A DNA stretch of 64,000 nt, taken from the NCBI GenBank assembly GCA_963693315.1, contig OY856188.1, positions 201,439,602-201,503,601 of the forward strand. Direction: 5' to 3'. The notes beneath the pieces were generated by a model. The model was given only the letters and a program-made list of their open reading frames with translations, ran no database searches and had not been told where the DNA came from. Both the position numbers and the translations under genes were made by a program. This stretch comes from Diogma glabrata (taxonomy: Eukaryota; Arthropoda; Insecta; Diptera; Cylindrotomidae). This document shows positions 56,601 through 64,000 of the stretch, piece by piece; positions within the stretch are counted from its first letter, which is position 1; every line of letters starts with the position of its first letter.

Positions 56601-57852
56601 GGTATCTTCGGCTATTCATAGACGTTAATTTATAATTTATTATAATTAACACTAAACTTTAACTTAAAAAATACATCATTAACCCCAGTCTGCCGATTTA
56701 ACGCGTATAATTAAACGCGTATAATTAAATCTACAAGGTTTCCGACTCATTACAAATATTGGAAGAAAGACATTTATGAAAACCGATTTTCCTGTATGTG
56801 ACCAGCTGGATAATACTTTCACTGCTAGGAATTCAACCTCAGTCCTAATATTGATCAAATGTTCTAGAGGTGGATCATCGGAGCTATTCTTGGTGAATAC
56901 ACAGCTTGCAAGTTTGTAGGCAGACGCCTGGAGAAAAACGCTTTGAGCAAATAATATGCAGTGATGATGATGTTACTATATGTGCTAAAGTTTCACTGGT
57001 TTAGTCTTTTAGAAACAAAAAAGCATTTAATTTTCATATTTAATTTCGGTTGGATTAAATAGTCTGCCTACGTTGATTACAATTTATAACATTTTGTTTC
57101 ATAAATTACAGTGTTTTATTCATTGTGATAACACAGATAAGGCAACCTAAAATTTCAGTTCAGTTCAAATTAGTTTATTATCGAATTTGTTTTAAAATTA
57201 ACATTATATTTGCAATTATAAATGTGCGAGAATGAACGACAGTAATTTGACTGAGAATGGTACTCAGAAGCAAGAATAAATAAATTCGTCTGCTTAACCG
57301 TTATTATAATAAACAGGAATTAAAAAGAGCAAATCACTTTTAGAAAACAGAAAAATAACTATTCTACAGCCATCGTTTCTTTGCGAAACTTTGACAAAAG
57401 CCAAAAAGAAAACAGAAATTGCGCATAGGTTTAAGTGCCTAATGTCTTCAATGGAACGCTAAAAGTGGGTTTTCAAGTTTTACTAGAAATTTATGTTCTG
57501 TTCGTAAAAATGCCGAGTCTTCCAGCTACAAAAAGGCTCGAGTTTCTATGGTTTTCTTGAAATTATTACGAGCAATTAAAGAAGTCATCAAACGTTCTGG
57601 TGAAATCTAGAGAGAAATCTGATAGATTTACCTATGCCGACTGATGACAAAGCACCTCTAACTATCTTGCTAGGTCAGTACTGAATGATAATTACAACGA
57701 AGTTAGACTGGTCCACGGCTATTTTGCACATTTTCAGATAAGACGCTCACTGAACATTTTGAGTTGCACCCTATTTCGAAAATGAAGATCTCATTACTCA
57801 TACCGCAGTTTTCACTTCATGAAGATTATATAGTCTTGTCTATTGTATAGTC
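56601..57852. other. Intergenic, probably old repeat debris
   Basis: A 15-base unit (ACGCGTATAATTAA) is tandemly duplicated near 56699. Short degraded coding-like text occurs around 57360-57660, but no family could be assigned. The right end is the genomic flank of the copia element. Confidence 0.4.
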
Positions 57853-57857
57853 GTTAT

Positions 57858-57972
57858 TATTGAAACAACCGATTGAATTAAAGAATATTTTATTAATGAA
57901 AAAACTTCAGACAAAAACATAAACATAAAAAGCAATGCAACTAGGATTATATTATTAATTGACTCTCCAACA
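57858..57972 (-). repeat. Copia 3' LTR (115 bp)
   Basis: Inverse of TGTTGGAGAGTC ... TTTCAATA, matching the 5' LTR at 19251-19365 with few differences. The flanking ATAAC is identical to that at 19246-19250. Confidence 0.85.
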
Positions 57973-58189
57973 CGTCCCTTCAATTAATATTCATCTTCTT
58001 GACATGGAAGCTATGTTTGATTTTGTTGAGATTCTTGTCGAGATTTGTTGTCTTCTGATGAAACATTTTGAAGATCAATTAATTTTTTTCTCAAAAATCT
58101 CTCGTACATGTGTTTTGTTCTATATTGTGATATACTGGATTCTGAACAAGTTGGCTTGCTCCAAGATTATCTGCCAGAATTTTTTGTAG

Positions 58190-59640
58190 GTTGATCAATG
58201 AACTGTGTAAGTCCAATTTTGGTTAGCATATTTCGAAGATATATAGCTTCCTTCCCAGTAGAGCACAGGGCCATATATTCTGCTTCGGTACTACTCAAGG
58301 ATTGTTGGTTGTAATTTGCTCTCCCACGTAACTGGACCACCAGCTAAACAAGAAATGTAACCGGTGAAAGAATGCCTACTCTGTGGTTGACTAGCCCAAT
58401 CTGCATCGCAGAAAGCAAATAGTGATTTTTCTTATAGTCAATGGTGTTCAGCAAATACTTAGCAACGTGCTTTGCAGCAATTAAATGATCCTTGTGAGAA
58501 TTAGAATTCAACTGAGACAATTTAGAAATCGAGTGAAGAATATCCGGTCTTGCATACAGTCTAATGTATAGAAGAGATCCTATCAATGATTGATGAATAG
58601 TAAAATTTACCTTCTTACATTCTTCATCACACTGCACGTACTTTGTTGGGATTGTGCCAGAATTGATTGGTGCATTACATATTCTTAAATCTTCCAAGTT
58701 GAATTCCTCCAGTATTTTTGTGAGTAACTCTTAAAACTCCATTCTTCCCCTCTCTCAATACTTCCATGCCCAGAAAGTAATTGAGAGCACCTTTGTCCAC
58801 ACAATCTTGTTCACACAATTTGTTCTTGATGTCGTTCTTTACTGAGATAACAACTTCTAGAGACTTCGAAACTACCAATATGTCGTCGACATAAACTACC
58901 AAAATTGTGATGCCATTCTTCGAATCATTTCTTATATACAAATAATTCTTAGTTTTGAGTTTCTCGAACCCCATTCGAACGAACTCCTTATGTAGCGTTT
59001 CATTCCGCTCACGACCGAATTGTTTGAGTTCTCATAGCTACCTTTGAAGTTTGCACACCTTTTTGGGATATTCTCCATTCACAAAACGTTCGGGCTGTTG
59101 CATAAAGATCTCATGATGAAGTTGTCCATTCATATATGCCCCAACCACATCTACTAGGTGAACATACATCTACAACTCCACAGCTACTGCAATCAACAAA
59201 CGGATTGTGGAGTATCAGGCAACAGGCGCAAACGTCTCTTCAAAATCAAGTCTCTTCCTTCTGTTTGAAACCTTTGGCTACAAGTCTGGCCTTGTACTTT
59301 TCAATGCTACCATCCTTATGTCGCTTAATCGCAAAGACCCATTTACATTTGATAGCCTTCGTTTTTTTGGCTTATCGATCAAAACTCAGGTATCTTTCTC
59401 TTCCAACTGTGAAATTTTTTTAGCCATTGTCTTTCTCCATAGCTCACTGTCATCACGTTCTAGTGCTTCCATGAAATTTTGTGGTGTTGATAATTCAGAG
59501 TAAGCAAATGATTTATTTGCAGCAGCTACAAACTCTCCATATCTGTCCGGAACCTTCTTCGTTCGTACCGGTCTTTGACTAACCTCTGGAGTCGGAGAAT
59601 TTCGAATAACTTGTTGTAGACATTGCGCATTTTCTTCCGT
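58190..59640 (-). pseudogene. Copia reverse transcriptase and RNase H
   Basis: Reading down from 59640: a linker with PVRTKKVPDRYG, the RT entry MEALERDDSELWRKTMAKKI, a degraded palm (59380-58980), the catalytic ITILVVYVDDILVV box, KGALNYFLGMEVLRE, then SLIGSLLYIRLYARPDILHS and KHVAKYLLNTIDYKK. RNase H ends near 58200 with a degraded KLQPTILEQYRSRIYGPVL segment. Frameshifts near 59390, 58980 and 58690. Confidence 0.83.
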
Positions 59641-60800
59641 CATCGTCTACGCTCTCACACTCCTCTTCTCCATCCGAAGAAATTGTCTGCACCAACTCAG
59701 CATTTTGAACTTTAACTATCAATGGAAAAAATATTAGTTCAGATTCCTTCAATTTCTCACCCTTATGTTCTGAGAATGAATTTTCAATAAACTTCACATC
59801 GCGGCTGATGTTGATCGTCTTGTTCTGCAGATTAAAACATCTATAGCCCTTAGATTGCTGATCGTACCCAACAAAAATATTTTCAACACCTCTGGCTTCA
59901 AATTTTCCGTGAGCTGGCTTCTTGTCCAGTAAAACAACTCGTATACCAAACACCTTCAAATCCGTGACAACTGGCTTCACTCCAAACCATATTTCGTGAG
60001 GTGTCTTGTCTCCAAGAATCTTTGTTGGACTTCTTTTTCTTGGGTAGATTGCTGTGTTGATTGCTTCCGCCCACAGAAACATGGGTACACCGGACTGCGA
60101 CATCATGCATCGAGCAATACCTAATGCCGTCTATTCCCTCGCTCAGCAACTCCGTTCTGTTGTGAAGTATAGGGAATGGTAAGCTCTCGCCGGATGCCAC
60201 TATTTTCAAGATGCTTCGTGAAATCTTCATTCAATATCTCACCCCCATTGTTAGTTCTAATCGCTTTTACACGCTTGCCACAATGATTTTTGGCAAAAGA
60301 CTGGAAAACTTTGAACTTTTCGAGAGTTTGCGATTTCGTCTTCAAAAAATAAACGAACTTCATACGTGAGTAATCATCAGTTGTTTGAAGAAAGTACTTC
60401 CACCAGAAGACACTGTTCTCATCGGTCCACATAGATCTTCATAGACAATCTCCAACAACTTCGTACTTCTTGATTTACTTTCTTTTGGAAATGGTTTTTG
60501 AACAATCTTTCCCTTCATGCAAATTTCACACTGAAATCAGAACCGGGATCCGCAAAGTCCGAGCCATAGACCATATTTTTGTTCTTCAAATCTTTCAAGC
60601 CTCTAACATTTAGATGCCCGTACCTACCATGCCACTTTCGTAGATCAGATCCACCTCTGACAGCTGCCAAGTTTTGTTTCTTTACTTTGTATACGTACAA
60701 ATCATCTTCTCTAAAACCTCTGAGAATCATCATTTCTTCTCAAGCCCATTGTGTCAAAGGATGTCTGACCTTCAATCCACCTGCAGTCGCTTTAGGTATC
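59579..60800 (-). pseudogene. Copia pre-integrase domain and integrase
   Basis: The pre-integrase part has DLYVYKVKKQNL and RKWHGRYGHLNVRGLKDLKN (zinc-binding His pair). The integrase core holds KAIRTNNGGEILNEDFTKHL, where the usual Asp of the second catalytic motif is Asn, and IPYTSQQNGVAERGNRRH (Glu of the catalytic triad). MFLWAEAINTAIY, HEIWFGVKPVVTDLKVFG and a GYDQQSKGYRCFN C-terminal block follow. Several frame breaks at about 60515, 60430 and 60120. Confidence 0.83.
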
Positions 60801-60805
60801 GATAG

Positions 60806-60998
60806 TGTAATATTTGACATGTATTAAATAATAATAAACAATGTGTTACATTCCTGGCTATTAAACGAATGCTAGTTTATTCTATCAAATAATATTACAT
60901 TCTTTCACTAACATTACCCATACATTTACATGTATAATTGACTTATAATTAGTGTTGCCATATAGCTTATAATTTCCTATATATACATGTATATGACA
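60806..60998 (-). repeat. Gypsy-1 3' LTR (193 bp, intact)
   Basis: Minus-strand start TGTCATATACATG, end AATATTACA. It matches the split 5' LTR (20391-20544 + 21087-21124) with about five substitutions and a 5-base indel. It is followed by the duplicated CTATC in copia. Confidence 0.87.
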
Positions 60999-61009
60999 TC
61001 TCCCCCGTT
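60999..61009 (-). other. Gypsy-1 polypurine tract
   Basis: AACGGGGGAGA on the minus strand directly precedes the LTR start. This marks it as the 3' LTR of an element whose body lies at higher coordinates (before inversion, gypsy-1). Confidence 0.75.
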
Positions 61010-61314
61010 AACCTTAAGTAAATTCCATTATTATTATACATTTTTTTTTAAAATTACAAATACAGTTCATCAATATTTTATCCTATATGTCTCAACTAAT
61101 TATACAAAATAATATTTTCTTATTTACCTCCCCCCGTAAAGTTATTTCTAAATTATTTTTATTTATATATTATATACATACATATATACATATATATACT
61201 TAGATATTTCAAAAGGCTAATTTTTGTATCTACAATATAATAATAATTAGTTTTAATGATTAAAGAAAAAAAATTTTCTGCCAGATATTGAAATTTATCA
61301 ACAGAACTATGTAC
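61010..61314 (-). other. Gypsy-1 3' non-coding region and end of integrase
   Basis: Reading from the breakpoint, about 17 codons of hydrophobic tail end at a stop near 61260. The rest is AT-rich with an (AT/ATAC)n run at 61170-61200 and a second G-rich tract (GGGGGGAGG at about 61128-61137). Confidence 0.6.
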
Positions 61315-62231
61315 TTCTTATCTTCAACGAAATTTATTTTATCTATACGATTACTTGTGCTTGTTTTGGCCTTGAGACAAGCCGCAGCAATATGCCCCTT
61401 TTTCATACAAAATGTACAAGTTGAACTTATATGAGAACATTTATTTGCCAGGTGTGTCTCGAGCCCACAACGATAACACTTATTTTTCTTTTCAAAATGT
61501 ATATTTTTATTATTACTGTTACTCTGTTTACCTTTATTATATGATTTATGCTGATATGATTTGCCTTTATGTTGCATATGCTGAACTTGTAGATCAGCAG
61601 TTGCTTTGCTTTGTATTTCAGCACTCCCTTTTTGAGATAATTCCATCGCTATAGATGTATCAATTGCCTTTTCCAAGGTTAAATTTCTGCATTCCAATAA
61701 TATATTTCGAATTATTGTATTCTTTAGTCCGAATACCAGTTGATTACGAAGAGCAGTGTCGAGATATGGTCCGAAATTGCAATTAATTGCCAACCTTCTT
61801 AATTTTGTAATATATTCGTCCACGTTTTCATTATCCCCTTGTTTAGCCATGTGAAAACGGAAATTTTCCACAATTTCTAGCGGCGATGGATTGTAGTAAT
61901 TTTCCAGTATATCTACAATTTCCTGGAAAGTTTTTGTTTGTGGTTTTACAGGAGCTAATTTGTCGCAAATGACATCGTAAGAAGACTGCCCTATGTAGTG
62001 TAGTAACAGGTGAACTTGTGTAGTTTCATCGATAATATTAAAGATCGAGAAAGAACCACGTAATCGATCAACCCAACGCGTCCATTTTGTATTTGATTTG
62101 TTGAACATTTCAATCGTAAAAATACTTTGTATTGGTTGAGGTTGAAACATATTTGTATTTTGTGTATTTGTAGCACTTGTTGACGTATTATCATCTTCTG
62201 GATTGTTATTATTATTTTTTGGTTTACCCAT
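61260..62231 (-). pseudogene. Gypsy-2 gag fused at its 3' end to the gypsy-1 integrase tail
   Basis: ATG at 62231. An Asn/Thr-rich start leads to the capsid-like core with IFTIEMFNKSNTKWTRWVDR, VHLLLHYIGQSSYDVICDKL and MAKQGDNENVDEYITKLRRL. Two zinc knuckles CYRCGLETHLANKC and CTFCMKKGHIAAAC (CCHC each) occupy about residues 252-290. The frame then reaches the 17-bp breakpoint and ends in foreign sequence at 61260. Up to the breakpoint the frame is intact. Confidence 0.87.
61315..61331 (-). other. Right breakpoint of the proposed inversion (17-bp homology)
   Basis: Inverse of TTCGTTGAAGATAAGAA (25607-25623). To the right is gypsy-2 gag and to the left the gypsy-1 3' tail. Confidence 0.85.
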
Positions 62232-62387
62232 TTGAATTTGTTGTATTTTTCAAACACGTACTTTTGAAATTTTAATTTTGAAAAAAAAAATGGTGGATTA
62301 TGCACACAGCAGAAAAACTTTTTTTCTTCTTTTTTTTGTAAATTATTATTAATCGAATAATCAAATACGTACTTTTGAAGATTCGTA

Positions 62388-62404
62388 TCCCGTCTCGTCG
62401 CCAA
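62388..62404 (-). other. Gypsy-2 primer-binding site
   Basis: TGGCGACGAGACGGGA lies two to three bases after the LTR end on the minus strand, a typical insect gypsy primer-binding site. Confidence 0.7.
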
Positions 62405-62406
62405 TT

Positions 62407-62601
62407 TGTTATATTTTGGAACAATCTAGAAATTATATGGTGATTAATATTTTGTATAAATAAAACGCACTACGTGTAATGTATTATATTTCTTTTATTA
62501 TAATGAATTTGACAAGAATATACATGGCCTTATATCTAAATTGGAGTTACCTGATATAATTAAATTTCCTAAATTTATGTAATTATTGTAAAGATATGAC
62601 A
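62407..62601 (-). repeat. Gypsy-2 5' LTR (195 bp, intact)
   Basis: Minus-strand TGTCATATC...AAAATATAACA. It matches the interrupted LTR at 28874-29643 with about six differences, and is bordered by ATATT. Confidence 0.87.
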
Positions 62602-63051
62602 AATATTAATTACTTTCGTATCGTTTTAAAAATTCATTTGCGTGACAATAACGTAAAAGGTAACGATAACGTAAATATTTTATTTCGTTTTTTGGATGAT
62701 TTTGCAAAAATCGGTTGTATAAAATCCGACTTATCGGCTCTTTTTAAATTTATGTGCACGCTTTAACTAAAGATTTTGGTAGTTCTAAAATATTTTGATA
62801 TTTGTTACCAACGCTTCTGATCAACATTAAGGCCCATATTTTTAAACGAGGATAAATCGTCGGATTAATGCGTGGTTTTCGAAAATCCACTGCTTTAACT
62901 AAGGCTATTTTTAGTAATTATAAGGGTGGATAGATCTATGGATTTTTTGTGGTATTTTTGAATGGAGCTAAAATCTTCGATTTTCAATATCGGATTTTGC
63001 ATTAAAACTGCTTGTTGGGACACTTGTCATTTTTAAACATTTTCCCAGTAA

Positions 63052-63330
63052 AGCCGTGCATTCACATACAACAGAAACCGAAACTGAATTTCATACAAAT
63101 TTGACAGCAACTGAAACAGAAACCGAATTTAGAAACTGAAACAGAAACTGAAAATTCTTCTGTGTTGTCTGAAACAGAAACAATTAAAATTTAATTGTTT
63201 CTGTTTCAGAAACTGTCACATAACCAGAAACTGTCACATAATATTAATTATTATTTTAAATTTTGATAACAGAGTGTTGAATTTTGAATAGTTTTCAGTT
63301 TCTGTTTCTGTTGTATGTGAATGCCCGGCT
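63052..63330. mobile_element. 279-bp MITE nested in the Harbinger, TAA duplication and empty site available
   Basis: Terminal inverted repeats of about 37 bases begin AGCC(G)(T/G)GCATTCACATACAAC and are flanked by TAA at 63049-63051 and 63331-63333. The homologous place in the other Harbinger copy (about 38418) reads CCCAGTAATTG without the insert. Inside is a near-perfect palindrome of about 40 bases and many GAAACAGAAACTGAA-like repeats. Confidence 0.92.
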
Positions 63331-63379
63331 TAATATTGTTTTTTGAATTTTTTCCCAGTAATATTTGTTTTTGAATTAT

Positions 63380-63723
63380 ATTGCCCGTTGTATACTCTGA
63401 CTTATTACTATTAAATCACCGATTACCAATTGACACGACTCCGTTGCAGAATGCCTCAAACTTTCCAATATTTGTTGTATCGTGGTCAAAGGATACCCAC
63501 GAAAGTCTAGTGGTTCAATGTCATTATTTATAATGCTATCTAAATAATGAACTCCTTTAGAAAACCTGAATCACACCCTAAACTCTTCCGCATTATAATA
63601 TTCCATATCCATCCTTTCTTGAAATATTTTTGGTTCTGTGTTTCGTTGACTTGGTATGATTATTTCATAATCTGAATCATTAGACTCAGAAGAAGAAGAA
63701 GATGAATTAGCAAGATTTTGCAT
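63380..63723 (-). pseudogene. HARBI1-like transposase N-terminal fragment
   Basis: ATG at 63723 (same start context as 37289). The Ser-rich segment, ESNDSDYEII and FQERMDMEYYNAEEFR are kept. A stop follows, then FRFSKGVHYLDSIINNDIEP and a degraded stretch to the VIGDLI region. The catalytic core is absent. Confidence 0.75.
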
Positions 63724-64000
63724 AGCTTTTCTTGGAAATTTTACTATACTAGAATATATGTGTTATTAATACTAGAATATATTTAAAAACTGTTTGACGC
63801 CACGTAATGACGGTTTGTATTTTCGAATTTTCTAAAATAATGTGGCCGCGGTTTTAGCCATCGATATTGAGGTATAAATCTGAGGATACATTTTAAATCC
63901 AAGATTGAATCAATGGATTTATCTACGTTTAAAAATACGAAAGAGAAGATAAATCCGCCGATTTATCTCTATCGACGTCAAAAAATACGGGCAATACTAT

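Larger units (their letters stand above)
57853..60805 (-). mobile_element. Copia element, 3' half (integrase, RT, RNase H, 3' LTR), inverted
   Basis: The minus-strand order starts at the duplicated target CTATC (GATAG at 60801-60805) next to the gypsy-1 3' LTR. It runs through the pre-integrase domain, integrase, reverse transcriptase and RNase H to the 3' LTR, and ends with ATAAC (GTTAT at 57853-57857). It complements exactly the 5' half at 19246-20390. Confidence 0.88.
61332..62606 (-). mobile_element. Gypsy-2, 5' half (5' LTR, primer-binding site, gag), inverted
   Basis: Target duplication ATATT (AATAT at 62602-62606), LTR 62601-62407, primer-binding site and gag on the minus strand, stopping at the breakpoint where protease should begin. 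Its continuation is at 25624-29648. Confidence 0.88.
62831..63992 (-). mobile_element. Second PIF/Harbinger copy, shorter, opposite orientation, carrying a nested MITE
   Basis: Left end GGCCCATATTTTTAAACGAGGATAAATCG equals the right end of the copy at 37042. The right end (near 63990) equals that copy's left end, including the GATAGAGATAAATC block. TAA precedes the left end. The right terminus is slightly degraded, and the window stops eight bases later, so the right-hand duplication could not be confirmed. Much of the nuclease core is deleted. Confidence 0.83.

Noticed and set aside
60806..60998. The LTR next to the copia integrase taken as a copia LTR
   Set aside because: Copia's own LTRs are the 115-bp pair at 19251 and 57858. 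This LTR is preceded by a polypurine tract, followed by CTATC, and pairs with 20391, so it belongs to gypsy-1.
61165..61205. (AT/ATAC)n run as an origin or regulatory site
   Set aside because: It is a plain simple-sequence repeat in the gypsy-1 3' non-coding region.
1..64000. tRNA, rRNA, CRISPR arrays or bacterial-type operons
   Set aside because: None was recognised, and the spliced genes and transposons show this is insect nuclear DNA. Short tRNA genes could still be missed without a covariance search.

Overview
This is AT-rich animal DNA, almost certainly from an insect and probably a fly or midge. The inference rests on three spliced housekeeping genes with short introns (RNA polymerase III subunit RPC3, MEMO1, ferrochelatase), one intronless SLC22-type organic cation transporter, and a dense mix of insect-style transposons. 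There are no bacterial operons, CRISPR arrays or recognisable RNA genes.

Layout. 0.5-1.6 kb: a very young 5'-truncated LINE. 1.6-13 kb: an antisense Ty3/gypsy element ('gypsy-3') split by a second LINE (2.2-6.6 kb) and by a 3.4-kb block holding a multi-exon gene of an uncharacterised family (9.1-12.03 kb). 13-16.1 kb: two diverged copies of one LTR. 16.8-18.4 kb: the transporter. 19.2-29.6 kb: the 5' half of a copia element, most of 'gypsy-1', and the 3' half of 'gypsy-2'. 30.2-35.5 kb: a decayed hAT transposon with a 562-bp palindrome. 37.0-38.6 kb: a Harbinger element. 38.9-46.3 kb: POLR3C (+), a LINE fragment, MEMO1 (-) and ferrochelatase (-). 48.5-56.6 kb: a LINE inserted in a LINE, with a hAT inserted in its 5' end. 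57.9-62.6 kb: the 3' half of the copia, the 3' end of gypsy-1 and the 5' half of gypsy-2. 62.8 kb to the end: a second Harbinger element with a MITE inside it.

Main discovery. The halves at 19.2-29.6 kb and 57.9-62.6 kb are complementary and in opposite orientation. Gypsy-1 sits inside the copia, and gypsy-1 and gypsy-2 each stop at the same 17-bp sequence (25607-25623 and, inverted, 61315-61331). Undoing one inversion of about 35.7 kb reunites three elements at once. Each then regains a perfect target-site duplication: ATAAC for copia, CTATC for gypsy-1, ATATT for gypsy-2. The segment carrying POLR3C, MEMO1 and ferrochelatase was therefore apparently inverted by exchange between two head-to-head LTR retrotransposons, in a reading frame that left fused open frames at both junctions. 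A scaffold error at the repeats is the main alternative.

The host genes show no sign of working together. They are independent housekeeping genes (Pol III transcription, redox/cytoskeletal signalling, haem synthesis, solute transport) set among transposons.
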